Shown here: positions 33,401 to 48,400 of the stretch, one piece after another | How the letters are laid out: every line of letters begins with the position of its first letter | Numbering within the stretch: position 1 is the stretch's first letter | Assembly: GCA_949126835.1 (NCBI GenBank) | Contig: OX421497.1 | Location: forward strand, 48,832,474 to 48,896,473 | Direction: 5' to 3' | Source of the DNA: Anisus vortex | Lineage: Eukaryota > Mollusca > Gastropoda > Planorbidae | Length of the DNA: 64,000 bases | Position numbers and translations under genes: made by a program | Notes under the pieces: generated by a model | Seen by the model: only the letters and a program-made list of their open reading frames with translations | The model's database searches: none | What the model was told of the DNA's origin: nothing

Positions 33401-36400
33401 CTTGATTGCAACATTATATGATAAGTGGGGACTGCAAAATTACTTAATTAGCTGAGGCATTACAACCTTACTTGATTTGCTATTGCAGGGTTCATACGGG
33501 GTGGAAAAGTTTGGGAAAAATTATGATGGTTTCTAAAAAAGATCATGCAGAATAAAAAATAAAAACTTTTTTTTTTAAAGTTAACAAAGAGAATTTTTTT
33601 TACAGAAGACTTGTCCAGGACTCATTGGTTTTCCATTGTGAAATAATTGTGTAAAAAAGAAATTACATTATCCTATAAATTTATATAAAATATCCAGTTT
33701 CTATTATTTAGATTCTTTGAACTGATAAAAGAGAAAGACTTAACTTCTTACTGTGTGTTCTAATGTCAGAATTTATTGTGTAGTTTTATATCCAATGCAG
33801 TTGTATGAGACAGAAATATTGGACTTACTGTGAAGAATTTTTACACATAAACAAGAGGGCTCATGGGTTCAAATTGTTTTCTTTTAAAACTTGTATCCAG
33901 GGATGCCAGTTTTCCGGCTAAAACCGGATTTCAGGCTTTTTTAGGCTAAATTAAAAATAATGTTTCTGGTTTGTGTCACTATACGTATTGTTGCGCCTGT
34001 ATTGACGCGCGTTCAAGCTTGCATATTAGTTTTTGGAGAGAACAAAATTTTCAGGCTTTTTTGTCTAGGCCTGCTGGCATCCCTGTGTATCACTTCAAAG
34101 AAAATGTTACAATACTCTATGGGTTTAAACACTTTGTTAGATCAACTTTAAAAATGTTACAATTCACTTTGTGAAATCAACTTTTAAAATGTTACAATTC
34201 TCTAAAGGTTTAAAAACTTTAAAAATGTTACAATTCTGTAAAGGTTTAAAAACTGTAAAAATGTTACAATTTACTATGGGTTTAAACACTTTGTGAAATC
34301 AACTTTTAAAATGTTACAATTCTCTAAAGGTTTAAAAACTGTAAAAATGTTACAATTCTCTAAAGGTTTAAACACTTTGTGAAATCAACTTTAAAAATGT
34401 TACAATTCTCTAAAGGTTTAAAAACTGTAAAAATGTTACAATTTACTATGGGTTTAAACACTTTGTGAAATCAACTTTAAAAATGTTACAATTCTCTAAA
34501 GGTTTAAAAACTGTAAAAATGTTACAATTTACTATGGGTTTAAACACTTTGTGAAATCAACTTTTAAAATGTTACAATTCTCTAAAGGTTTAAAAACTTT
34601 AAAAATGTTACAATTCTCTAAAGGTTTAAACACTTTGTGAAATCAACTTTTAAAATGTTACAATTCTCTAAAGGTTTAAAAACTTTAAAAATGTTACAAT
34701 TCTCTAAAGGTTTAAACACTTTGTTTTCAACTTGAAATGTCTGCCAACTTATTTACTCTTCTATGTGTACTTTAGATATTGCAGTTGTATAAAATCTACC
34801 TGGACAGCTACCTGGACAAAGACTACAGTTTGGATAATCACAGATGTATGTGGCTGAGAGCCATGCAACAAAATCTGGACACTGTTGCTATGGTAACGTC
34901 TAAGTTTGATTCCTGGTTAATATTTATGTGAAGTTTTAAGATTAATATTTCTTCCAAAATATCTGAATACATTTGCTAATGATTTATTTATTGTTTGGTT
35001 TGAAGAATTTTTCCCAGAAGAAGTGGCCAGGACTTATTTACAGGGAGGTGAGTAGCCTTTCATCTTGTAGAGAACTTCTTACATAGGTCAGACTTTTTCT
35101 CTTGAGGGATCCTTTTGTAAGTTTTATCAGAAATAAATCAGTTTTAGGGTTTTGTTATTATATTTATTTCTGATGTATGCTTGTGTAATATGTACAGACA
35201 TGCCTACCGTTCCGCTTTTGGCGTATTTGTTTCGCTTTTTTATTAACAAAAAACTTTTTGTTTCGCCGTTCCGCTTTTTACTAGTTTTGTTACGCTAAAT
35301 TGGAAAGTTAGGGTTTTTCATGTGTTGAAATATAGTCCGTGTCTATGTTGATAAAACAAAAAAAGAGATATTCTGGGTTTTTCTGACGTTTTTTGTGGTA
35401 TTACGCGTGTTTGGCAATGGATCTTCTTTTTCTTATCTTCTTATCTTATACATTACAGACGCTCCTTCTATAAAGAAGATTATTGCGTTCTACGCTCATC
35501 CGTGGTCCGAGTCTAGTCTTGCATTTTTATTTAATGTTTTAAATGATGTTAAGTTACTGGTTTTCATGGTTTGTTCAGGCAACCTATTCCATTCCCGAAT
35601 GCCACTCGGGAAGAATGAGTACTTATATGCATTTGTTCTGGCATAAGGGAGAAGGAAAGTGTTTTTGTCTTTATGTTTATCTGAGCTTTGCAACAGGTTG
35701 TTATTGGGTTGTATTTCTAAATTAAAGTTTAATGCCTTATGTATTATTACTACTTTACTCTTTGCCCTTCTGTCTTCTAGTGTTTCTAGGTTTAGTGATT
35801 TGACTAATGGTGTTACTCTTGTTAATTGGGAATATTCACTAGTTATGAACCTAGCAGCGCTTTTTTGAATTTGTTCTAATTTTTGAATGTTTTCTTTAGT
35901 TGATGGGTCCCATACAGATGCTGCATATTCTAGTATAGGCCTAACTAATGTGAGATAGCATTTTAGTTTTATATTCTTATTATATTTGTAAAAGTTCCTT
36001 TTTATGAATCCTAATGTTTTGTTTCATTTTTTAATTACTTCATCAATATGAGGGTTCCAAGATAACTTATCATTTATTATTACTCCTAGATACTTAGCAT
36101 TGTTAGTTTGAGTTAGTTCTTTACCATGAATGAAGTAGTTTGCTATTATTTGTTTCTTTTTCTTGGATACCCTTATTAGTTGGCATTTTTCTGGGTGAAA
36201 AGACATACTCCAGTTTGATTCCCATTTTTGTAGTTCATCTAGGTCTTTTTGTAAAAGTTCACTATCTTTTCCTGTCTTTATTATTCTATAAATTATGCAA
36301 TCATCGGCAAATAATCTTACTTTTGTTCCTGTGTTGATGCAATTTGGCAGATCATTAATGTAAATTAGAAATAGTAGGGGTCCTAGAACAGTTCCTTGTG

Positions 36401-39400
36401 GAACTCCTGAGTTTACAGTTATTGGTGTTGACTTAGAGCCATTTATTGTCACTGTTTGTTCCCTGCCTATAAGAAAGTCCTGAATCTACTGATGTAAGGG
36501 ACCAGAGATGCCAAAATATTTAATTTTTTTTAGTAGACTAGAATGATGAACTTTATCAAATGCTTTGGAAAAATCTAGCAATATAGCATCAATTTGGTTG
36601 TTATTATCTAATCCTTTAGACAAGTCATCTATTAAGCCTATTAATTGAGTCTCACATGATCTATTTTTCCTAAAGCCATGTTGGTGTGGGCACAGTGCAT
36701 TAAGTTTGTCTATATGATTTACTATACTACTATATATTATATGTCCAAGTATTTTACATGTTATGCTTGTTAGGGAAACAGGTCTGTAATTTCCAGGGTC
36801 AGATTTATCTCCTTTTTTGAAAAGGGGGATTACATTAGCAAATTTTCAGTCTTTGGGCACTTTGCCCTGGTTTAAAGAGGCCTGAAAAATTATTTTAAAG
36901 TTTGGAGATATTTCATTAGTTAGTTCTTTAAGCAGGGTTACTGAAGTCTATGTTAAAGTCTATGTTAAAGTAGGGCTGGTTAGGTTAGGGCTAGAGTTTA
37001 AGCCATCAGATCAACTTTAGTTTTTTAAAACAGCACAGTCCTTTCATTGAGTCATCAGCTACAGAAGTAAAAGGCAAAGTTTTGTTTTTGTTGGAAAAGA
37101 TAAATATAGAAAATAAAAAATGTAATTTTAATTTTATAAATGGTAGATTTCCTGACTCCTTGAAGAGTTTGTTAATACCCAGAAAACTTTCTATGAAGAT
37201 CATCTATATATATAAAAAGTCTGTGTTTGTCAGTAAACTGATCCCCATTGGTCAATTTGAAAACATGTGATCTACAAGTCCAATCAGTGTTATCTCACTG
37301 ACCTAAAGATTGTATTGTAAAATCATTAGGATGTTTACCTCTAGCCCTGTTAAAACTTGCATTTGTTGGAGAGTTTTTACTTTGTTCAAAATTTAGTTTC
37401 TGTATATTACAGTATTTATATTTCTTAAACCTCTTTATTGTTGTCTGTATGTTTTTGTCTTTATTGTTATTTCTTTATATGTTACAAGCTAAATTCCTCA
37501 GCATTGTCCGGGAATAAATTAAATAGGCCTGTAAAATGCTGGGTAAATTAGCTTTTAAAATGGTTTTCCATTACTAATTAGCTTTCCAATTATACTTAGC
37601 TTAATTTTTAGGCTTGAAAGTAAACAACATAAATTTGAAATTAATTCCAATATACCTAGGTCTATTGCAACTTAATTAATAATTAGTTCATCATATTCTT
37701 AAAATAATTATATTTAAGGTAAAAAAAGTAAAGCTGAGTCTGTAATTATTACCCCGGGCAACGCTGGGTGATTTAGCTTGTATTGCAATATTTGATGAGA
37801 AAATGAAATCACAAATCTAACTACTTTTGATCTATCTGTGTTATAAACTATTCTTATACTCTGTGGATAGGATTTTTAAAGTCTCCTATACATTTGTGTG
37901 TTAAATCTGTTGGTGATATCTGACCACTGATGTTTTGAATTTATTTCAGATTGGCAATTTCCTGTTGGACATGATTTTATATGATCTAAAAATAAATGCC
38001 AACCTACTTCGACCAAGTCTTCCACAGTGAGTACATTTTGTGAACACAACGTAACAATAACACCTTTGAACTGTCCAGTTTTAAGAATAACCCCACTTGC
38101 ATGGCTTAAAAGGCCCCGTCATCTTGTTTTGTGACAAATCAAAATGGCGTTCTTCTGGGTAAAGGTTTGAGATCTTGTTTGTTAACACTAACATTGGGAG
38201 CCATGAGCCAGCATTGGAAATAGAGTATTCCCAGTGGTTATATCAAAGAGAAGACAAACATGGCTGTCTAAACTAATTGTACTCCTTCATGATAAGAAAA
38301 TGAATCTGAGTCTTGTACTGGGCGTTGCAAGATGCGAGCTCCTTCTAAATTGAAGGTGAATAGTTACTTGTAACCCTGGCTATCTAGATTCAAACCAGCT
38401 ACTTTCTGAATGATTACCACAGCACACAGCAACTAGACCACCAGCTGAACTACCAGCTAGACCACCAGTTTTCATAGCTGTTCTTGAGTTATACTGTGCA
38501 TCATTTAGACAAGACAGAAATAAATAGCCTCCACCTAAAGCAGCATATAACAAGGACTTCTTCTTTTATCTCAATACAGTGGTAAGTTGTCAATGAAGGA
38601 GATTAAACAACAAGTCATACCGCTGTGGTAAATATTGCACAGTAATTCCCAGGAAATAAGAAACAGAAAATTTCTCTCTTAGAAACAGTTTTGTCTTGGT
38701 GGTCTTCTGTGGCCAGAACCTGATGTCAGTTGGCTAATAGCACATGTTCAGTGTTCTCAGGAGACATCCAATGGAGCACATGTTCAGTGTTCTCAGTAGA
38801 CATCCAATGGAGCACATGTTCAGTGTTCTCAGGAGACATCCAATGGAGCACATGTTCAGTGTTCTCAGGAGACATCCAATGGAGCACATGTTCAGTGTTC
38901 TCAGGAGACATCCAATGGAGCACATGTTCAGTGTTCTCAGGAGACATCCAATGGAGCACATGTTCAGTGTTCTCAGGAGACATCCAATGGAGCACATGTT
39001 CAGTGTTCTCAGGAGACATCCAATGCCTAGCCTTTGGTGCATATGTTGTCTTACTCTGTTGTGGCTAGTCCTGAGTCTAAAGCTAATTTTATGGGAAAGG
39101 CTATGGTAGAAGTCATTTTTGGTATGTTCTGGGTGGTTATTTGTCCAACTTGGTGTATTTGTTGATACAAGATGCATATTTCATATACATTTAAAGAAAT
39201 GTCAGTTTATGGTAGCTTGGGGCATGGTGGCAGAGTGGCAGCGCATTTTGACTGGCGTTCTGAAGGTCCTGGGTTCAAATTCTGGTGAAGGCTAGGATTT
39301 ATTAACCCATATCTTGCTGGGACTGGTGGGTGTCCCTGAGTCTACCCAGCTCTAATGGGTACCTGACATTAGTTGGGGTACAGTAAGGGCGGCTGGGCAT

Positions 39401-42400
39401 TGTGTTGGGCACACATCCCCTCGTATGCCATGGCCACAGAACTAGTAGAGGATAGACAAAAATTAATCATTCAAATGATGCATGTAGTAATCATACTAAC
39501 TATAATTATATTAATTACTACTCCATGGTGGTGTAGAATATCTTTATGAATGATCTATTACCTCAATATAATTAGAATGTCCTTTCACGCATGAATGTCC
39601 ATAACATATCCTTTTGAATTACTCATTAATTCAACATAATTAGAATGTTTATCCACACCTGAATGTCCATAATAACTTTATCACATATGTTCATCACTAT
39701 ACTCAAGGTATTTCTTAGGTTCAAACATCCATAAAGTTTATGAATATCCAATGTTTTGAATAATCACATCACATACTATGCATTAAAATGTCAAAAAGTC
39801 TAAATGTCCATTTTGAATTCAATGCTCTTTAAAATGTCCAAAGTCTATAATCCATAAGAAAGTCAATATTCACAAATTACCATCAGTTTATGTATCAAAG
39901 TCTCAGAATGTCTTTATCAGGCCTAAATGTCCAAAATTAACTTCACAAAGTTAATAATTATAAAATACAAAATGTCCATTTAACTTTCCATGTAGTTGAT
40001 AAAATTCACTATTATTTCATATAATAATGAAATTCCACTTACTGTACAATGAAATATACCTTTACATATTTCTTTTAGGTTCTTTATTTATCCATCACTA
40101 ATGAATCAAGAATCAGAAATGTTTATGAAATACCCAAATGTTTATTAATAATCAAGAAAGTCCATAAGCACTGTTATATAGATTGTCTAGGAATGTTCAT
40201 ATATAATGAATTAGATTTTAACACATCCATTTATTTAAACTGTCCACTCAGTGAACTCATAGGTCCTGCTGACTCATAGGTCCTGCTGACTCATTGGTCC
40301 TGCCTGATAATTACTCTGATTCAGTGCCATAAAACTCAATTGAAATCACAAATCCAACTGATTTAAAATCTTTTTAAAGTTTCTCCACTGCTGAAGATAC
40401 CACTGTAGACACAGCTGCTACCATTTTGTAAAGGGTTCTTTTTTATATTTTGATGTTTTCTTTTTTTTAGGGGTTCACTTGTTCATTATTATTTATTTTC
40501 ATTTTCTATCATTCAAAATCATTTTCCGTTGTTATTGTTATATTGATAATTTTGGTAGCGTTCAACTAAACTTCAAATAATTGACAAGATTTCTGATCTA
40601 CTTACAAGATCATTTATTTTACACTTAGAATCATATACATCCACTAAGAAGAGGCCCACACACTTGTTACTTCAATTCTTTATTAACAATACTTCATTTA
40701 TTATTGAAACAAAACAGACATCTTTTCTTGACTTCTTTCTAAGTCCGTCTCCAACTGACGTCACATGTGTAATGTTACTCAACTTTTTTATTTCTTACAT
40801 CTAACATTTTCATTCGAGATTTCTCATCCATAACATTCAAATTAAATACTTCACAGCATGCACAGCAGGAATGTTTATGGTTTATACTATGAGAAATGCA
40901 AAGAATTGTAATAATTTTGCATGTTACCTGTTGCTCCAAATGTGCAAAATACTTTAGGACATATAAGATATATAGGATATATGTAGGATATTATAAGAAT
41001 AGTAATTATACAAATTGGACGCTCATATTTCAGGAGTTGTTTTCTATACTGGTTCCCTTGAATGTGTTTCTATATTGGTTCCCTTGAATGTGTTTCTATA
41101 CTGGTTCCCTTGAATGTGTTTTCTATACTGGTTCCCTTGAATGTGTTTCTATACTGGTTCCCTTGAATGTATTTCTATACTGGTTCCCTTGAATGTGTTT
41201 CTATACTGGTTCCCTTGAATGTGTTTCTATACTGGTTCCCTTGAATGTGTTTCTATACTGGTTCCCTTGAATGTGTTTCTATACTGGTTCCCTTGAATGT
41301 GTTTTCTATACTGGTTCCCTTGAATGTGTTTCTATACTGGTTCCCTTGAATGTGTTTCTATACTGGTTCCCTTGAATGTGTTTCTATACTGGTTCCCTTG
41401 AATGTGTTTCTATACTGGTTTACTTGAATGTGTTTCTATACTGGTTCCCTTGAATGTGTTTCTATACTGGTTCCCTTGAATGTGTTTCTATACTGGTTCC
41501 CTTGAATGTGTTTCTATACTGGTTCCCTTGAATGTGTTTCTATACTGGTTCCCTTGAATGTATTTCTATACTGGTTCCCTTGAATGTATTTCTATACTGG
41601 TTCCCTTGAATGTGTTTCTATACTGGTTCCCTTGAATGTGTTTCTATACTGGTTCCCTTGAATGTGTTTCTATACTGGTTCCCTTGAATGTGTTTCTATA
41701 CTGGTTCCCTTGAATGTGTTTCTATACTGGTTCCCTTGAATGTGTTTCTATACTGGTTCCCTTGAATGTATTTCTATACTGGTTCCCTTGAATGTATTTC
41801 TATACTGGTTCCCTTGAATGTGTTTCTATACTGGTTCCCTTGAATGTGTTTCTATACTGGTTCCCTTGAATGTGTTTCTATACTGGTTCCCTTGAATGTA
41901 TTTCTATACTGGTTCCCTTGAATGTATTTCTATACTGGTTCCCTTGAATGTATTTCTATACTGGTTCCCTTGAATGTGTTTCTATACTGGTTCCCTTGAA
42001 TGTATTTCTATATTTTCTTTAGGAGGATGGTTCCAGCTTTTAGCACAATATATAGACCTGATATAACAATGCACAGTTTATCAGAAATTAAAGTAAGTAT
42101 TTAGATAACCCTTCTTACACCTGCATGGTGTAACTTAATCAATTTTCATAACATTAATTGTTTTTATTTCACATTCCTGAACTTTATGATAATGATATGT
42201 TTGTTGATCATTTGTCAATATGTTTGTGACATTTTCTTTGTGACAGCTTCATCCAATAGTTGCCAGACTTTTTAAAGTGGACAGCATTGAGTCCTTCACA
42301 TTTGACCCTAGTATAGTGCCCATGTTAATACCTCCTGTACCATGGGTGTCCAGACACCTTGGTGGCCTGATGCTTGGCTCACGTAAGTTGTACATTTTTA

Positions 42401-45400
42401 CATCTGATAGTTAGCTCTGACACATTATATTTTAGCTTTTGACACAGTGTCAATTTGTTCCTTATTTTCTAGCTTCTCTCATTCGAATGGGTCATGACAT
42501 TCATCATGTAGACTGTTTAAAAAGTGTGAATGACTCTCAGTTCTTTCCTGTACTAGACAGCCTCAATACACTAAGTGCTTGTGCTTGGAAAATCAATCAA
42601 CCGGTAAGGCTGGCTTCACTAGTTGTACAGGATTGCAAGTTTCAATTTTGTCCATGTAATAGGTTAATGAAACTCCCCAATCTCATATAATTTCACTTCG
42701 TAAAAACCAAAATATTTTTTTAAAATTGGTTTACTTTTAATTCCTGTAAAAATTAAGAAATTTCACACATGCCGGTGAAAATTGTTTTTGAATTTTTTCT
42801 TTACATTTGGGAGACGTTCAGACATGCCTACCGTTCCGCTTTTGGCGTATTTGTTACGCTTTTTTATCAAAAAACACACTTTGTTACGCCGTTACGCTTT
42901 TTACTAGTTTTGTTACGCCAAATGGGAAAGTTTGGGTTTTTCATGTATTGAAAAAGCGCCTATGTCTAGGTTGATAAAACCATAGCACAAAATAGGTCAC
43001 AATATTATAATATTATAGTTTGGGTTTTATGGGTATTTTTAAAGAGGTCTCCTGGGCTTTTCTAACATATTTATCCGGTATTAACTCATTTGCTACTACT
43101 CAATGCGACCTACCCCCTTCCGTACTAATGCCTCCCAAAGCGGCCGCCACGTGTGTGACTAACCTATTGTCGTTTCTTGATTTTTCGCCATGCGTTCTGG
43201 GTTTTTTTTTATGCTGCAAGCACGGTTTTTAAAAAGAAGGAATATAGTCTGTTTCGTTAATAAAAACCGGATGTTTTTTTTTATTAAGTATTGTTTTTTT
43301 GCGCTGTGCGTTCAAAATACGGGTAGTTTTCCCTGGCATTTTGTCTTGTAATACTTTTTTAATAGCCTTCGCCTTTAATTTTTTTACTGTATTAGTCAAT
43401 AGCTCTATACCTCCAAATATAACATTTAACAACAGTTCTGATAATAAGGATGCTGCAGTCAGATATAGACTTAGATGAATTTCCATTACAACTCGATAAG
43501 CTTTAAGATACTTTATCGGACTTTGACGCTAGGGCTAGTGAAAATATTTAGCCAAATCCTAGGGTCTCAACACTCAGCGAATGATTCTACCGATAATTCG
43601 GCATTTTTTATGTAGAAAAGTATACATTTCCAGAAAGGTAAGATATTTATCTAGTTTATGATGTAATTTTTGTTCACTTTGGGGAATATTTAGTCATTTA
43701 AAAAAATATTTAATACGGAGTTCCTTCCCTTTGGCTAGTATTTTCTGGGGTGTCTTTGGAAACTAGGTTAGTAGCAAATGCAATTAGTCTTCACTTCATT
43801 TCAATCATTTGCTGTATTGCTAAGCGTTTGAAAATGTCTAAACGTCCTGCCTCAGAAAGCTTTAATCTAGCCAGTTCAAATTCAAAAAAACAAATTCAGT
43901 GCTTCAGGAAGGAATATACAGAGGAATTTCCTTTTATTCTTCAAGGAAAAACGTTTGACTATAATGTTTATTGCAAAATTTGTGCTTGTGAATTTTCGAT
44001 AAAACATGGAGGTAAATTTGACATTACTCGTCATATTGCAAGACAAAAACATGCCGATCTCGCAAAACAAATGCAAGAGACAAAAAAACTAGGTATTTTT
44101 TTCCAAAAAAAGGAACAAACAATCTCAAACAATAATGTGATTAAGGCAGAAGTCATGCTAGTTGATTTAGCAGTACAGTTGAATTTGCCCCTTTCAACTT
44201 TAGACACATTTACTAAAGCATTTAAATGCATGTTTAAAGATGATGTTGCAAAGCAGTTTCAGTGTGGTAGATCCAAGGGAACTGCCATTGTGAAAGAAAT
44301 TGCTGCAAAGTGCACTTTAAGTTTAGCTACAAGGATGAAAAATAATCCTTTTACCTTATCAACCGACGGCAGCAATGACTCAGGGAGCTCTAAACTATTT
44401 CCACTAGTAGTCAGAACCATTAATCCTGAAACGCAGCTGGTAACTTCTGAATTGCTTTCCATACCGGTGTGCGAAGGCTCTGCTACAGGAGAAAATATTT
44501 TCAACCTGTTAGACCTAGAACTTAAGGCTCACCAAATTCCATGGGATAACTGTTTAGCTCTAGGAGCTGATAATGCACCTGTTATGACCGGAAAAGAAAA
44601 AGGGGTGTATGGATTTATTTTAAAACAAAATCCCAACACATTTCTGTCAGGCTGTGCATGTCATCTTGTCCATATTGCAGCTGAAAAGGGCGCTTCTTGT
44701 CTACCACTAAGTGTGGATCAGCTTCTCATTGATGTCTATTACTATCTAGACAAAAGTAGCAAACGACATGGGGCCTTTAAAGACCTGCAATTATTGCACG
44801 AAGTAAAGCAGAACAAAATTTTAAAACATGTTAGCACAAGGTGGCTGAGCATCAAAAGATGTCTGCCTAGACTTCTGGAAAATTGGGAGCCTCTTTTAGA
44901 TTTTTTTTAAAAAAACCAGGAGAAACTAGCTTCAAAAGCTGTGGAGAAAGAGCGTGTCACAAAACTAAGGAAATTATTTTGTTCTCCAACAAATCGTCTC
45001 ATTTGTCTTTTCCTGAAAGATGCACTGCAGCCATTTGACGATTTCAACTTAGAATTACAAAGTGATGAGCCCAAAATACATGTCCTTAGGAGACGACTTG
45101 AAAAATTGCTGAAATCATTGTTAATAAGATTTGTTAAGCCCACAGCCATGACTGGGAAATCTATTAGAGATGTGGACATAGATGCAAAAGAAAACCTTAA
45201 AGATCATTTGGAATTACATTTAGGGCAAGAAGCTTTGGATTTTATTGGTCGTAAGGAGGAGGTGCATTTAAGATCTGAAAGACTGACTGCTTTTTATGAT
45301 GGAGTATTAAATTTCTATACTGCATCAGTGAAATATATCAGAAATAAGCTCCCTCTAAATGAAGATTTACTCAAGCATGCTGAAGTAGTGGATATCATGA

Positions 45401-48400
45401 ACCAGACCACTTCTTCTGCAGTTTCTTTGGATTATTTCTTTAAAAGATTTCCAGTTTTGCTACCAACTAATGTGTCAGCTGCTGATGTTAAACTGGAGTT
45501 TGCATTGTACCAATGCACAGATATAAAGTCATGTGTCCAAGAAAGATTAGACAGTACTTGGACAGAAATAGGCAAACTCAAAGAGGATGGTGAAGTGTTG
45601 TTCAAGCAGCTACCCAGGATAATGCTGTTAATTATGGCTATACCACATTCATCTGCCCACTGTGAGCGCATATTTTCTCTTGTGCGCAAGAATAAAACGG
45701 ATTTTAGAAATAGGCTCAATAATGAAACTGTTGAAGCCTTGTTAATAGCCAAGTCAAGGCCAGGAAAAGCCACTGAGAGACAATACTTAGATTCAGATCT
45801 CAAAGACTTAAAGAGTGCATACTACAAGTCTCTAAAGGGAGGTCCTTCCACATCAAGTGAATAATTTAATGACTGGATTGTACATAGTGTAAATATACAA
45901 ACTTTTGAACATTTTTAAAGACTTATGAAGTGTAAATATACAAACTTTTGAACAATTTTAAAGACTTATGGTTCTTCCAGTAATAATAATAATAGCCAAC
46001 TCTGCAGACTGTTAAGGACATTACGACCACATACGTTTTGAATAGGTATGTTCCCCTTTTTTTGTTAACGTATAGAGTGTTCCTCTTTTTTGTTGAAAAA
46101 TCCTCTTTTTCATGAAGACTGTTCCTCTTTTTAGTCTTTGGGGGTAGGCATGTCTGGACGTTTGTGAATTTTGAAGAGTAAGATCGCTTGGAATATCTTA
46201 ATCTAGTGTATTGATCTAAGTAGTTAGACTATATACTTAGAGTACTGAGTCTGGAATGGGCAAGCTCATTTGATAATCCAGTTTGCTTATGGTAATACTT
46301 AAGAAAAGAATTATAGTTCTAATTTAAGGAGTACGAAAGCAAACACTCTTAAATATTATTAATTTGCTTTGTTATGTTATCCTAAATTTTGTAAAGTTGA
46401 ACCTCTCATGATAATGGAGTAATCCAGTAAGTAAAGATTAAGGAAAAAATCATTTTTCTTGTATCTTTCCAAGATTTTGGACCTTCAGATAGAAATATTT
46501 AATAATAATGGAAATCCTCTTCTGAAAATCTCTCCGCCTGCTGCAGAGTTACCTCCTTTACCAACAATAAATGCGTAAGTATTTGTTTATATTTGTAATG
46601 TTACAGTCAGTGGTAATGTTTATATTGGTAATGCAGACGTGCCTACCGTTCCGGAAAACCGGAACCGTTCCATAAAATGGCCGAAAATTACCCCGTTCCG
46701 CAATTCCGCATTAGACCAGTTTGTTCCGCAAAATTGGCGCCTCCGAAAATGCTGACATTTTAATTAAGAAAGTAATAACGCGAAATAAACATAAGGCGTT
46801 CGCCAACTTTTTTTTTCTTCTTGTCACTTCTGTTTTAATTTTTAATGTATTTCCTTTTTTTTGGTCGAGAGTGCATAAGCGTAGGGCTTCGAGGCACTGT
46901 CCACTACTTTGCCGTTTTTGTAATGTCGAATAATTTTAAGGAAACTAAACTAATCATTGCTAGCCAAAACAAAATATTACATTCTAACTTCTAGACTAGT
47001 TACTTAATAAAAAATAAAAGTAGTCGCTAAATTAAAATTCAAAATAAAGTAAATTACATTTTCGCTACTGAGCCTACTGACTACTGGCCTAATGCTTTAA
47101 ATCGGCTAGTAAAACTGATGTTGATGTATTAGAACAGACACAGTGTTAGTGCCTAGTGCATTTAGCTAGGCCTATTCAATCTGAGAAATGTGAAGAAATG
47201 CACTGATCTATAGAGGAAAGGAAAAACTAACAATTTCCACTGCACTTACCGATATAAACAAAATTGTGTCTAAAACTTACTGCGCCACTAATCTATAAAT
47301 AGATCGGAATGGAATCTATTGTTGTGAGCTATTTTGAGTGTGTATGAGAGGGGGGGAGAAAGAGATATCATTGTTATTGTAAAAAGTAGTGTATGAATGA
47401 TTTAACTGAGTTGTGTGTGAATGGGAAGGGGAGAACGGGGGATGAAGAAGTGAGGTGTGTAATGTGTTAATGGGGACAGAAAGTGTGAGATAGAGATGAT
47501 TTTGTGTCCCTGAAAACATGGATTAAACTTGAAGTATAGAAAGCAATCTTTTGTCGTTTGTCATTAAGAACATTATGGAACGGTGTTAACATCTATGTTA
47601 CACAATATGCATATGAATTGTTGCTGTCAAACTTCCCACTTCTAATTAATAATATAAAACTAACAATAATACGATCAAAAGAAAACAAATACCAAAAGAT
47701 AAAAAAAGTTAATAATAAAAAAAGTAGACAGCAATATTTTGCAGTACGGGAAAACCCGGTCCCGAAACACACAAAATTTGAACGCATTTCAAATGAACAT
47801 CATTTGGAAACTGCGCGCATTGTATAACCTTAACATACGGTGATTAGTAATAGGTATAAGTTTATTTTAACAAATAAATTTACGAATTAAGCAATATTGT
47901 TAAAAAAATAAAACTTTATTTTGGAGGACGTTTCCAATTTATACATTTAACTTTTAACCCGATTAGTTAAACGGCCTTAGGAGACTGTAGAGCAGAAACA
48001 AACATCTAAATAAATAAACAAGCTCACGGTAATTGTATATATTGATCAGTGCAGTAGAAACAAAATGTCGGAAATTTCCTCAAAAATCCAGTCTTTTTAT
48101 ATATCAGTGTTACAGTCAGTGGTAATGTTTATATTTGTAATGTTACAGTCAGTGGTAATGTTTATATTTGTAATGTTACAGTCAGTGGTAATGTTTATAT
48201 TGGTAATGTTACAGTCAGTGGTAATGTTTATATTGGTAATGTTACAGTCAGTGGTAATGTTTATATTTGTAATGTTACAGTCAGTGGTAATGTTTATATT
48301 GGTAATGTTACAGTCAGTGGTAATGTTTATATTTGTAATGTTACAGTCAGTGGTAATGTTTATATTGGTAATGTTACAGTCAGTGGTAATGTTTATATTG

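Larger units (their letters stand above)
33394..34775. other. POLRMT intron 11
   Basis: Contains a short MITE (33898-34085) and a complex minisatellite (34100-34733) built from tgttacaattctctaaaggt and ttaaacactttgtgaaatca modules in irregular alternation (periods about 60 and 32 bp). Otherwise AT-rich. Confidence 0.7.
35048..37949. other. POLRMT intron 13
   Basis: Holds a fragment of the CAGACATGCCTACC transposon (35198-about 35435), a LINE-C fragment (35436-36940) that interrupts or abuts it, and a possible Helitron-like piece (37202-37781). Confidence 0.65.
38027..42022. other. POLRMT intron 14
   Basis: A 4 kb intron with a 36-bp minisatellite (38739-39025), a tRNA-derived SINE (39213-39450), a stretch at 39570-39990 in which 'aatgtcca' recurs irregularly, and a 26-bp minisatellite running to the acceptor (41040-42010). 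No exon seen. Confidence 0.7.
42604..46473. other. POLRMT intron 17 with DNA transposon
   Basis: The 3.9 kb intron consists largely of the 3.3 kb transposon at 42819-46156. The short flanks are AT-rich. Confidence 0.75.

Noticed and set aside
38726..39177. [12 protein letters not shown] and [12 protein letters not shown] repeat frames
   Set aside because: 36-bp minisatellite in POLRMT intron 14.
43229..43486. Minus-strand 85-codon frame inside the 42819 transposon
   Set aside because: Non-conserved, in the transposon's 5' non-coding region, with no motif.
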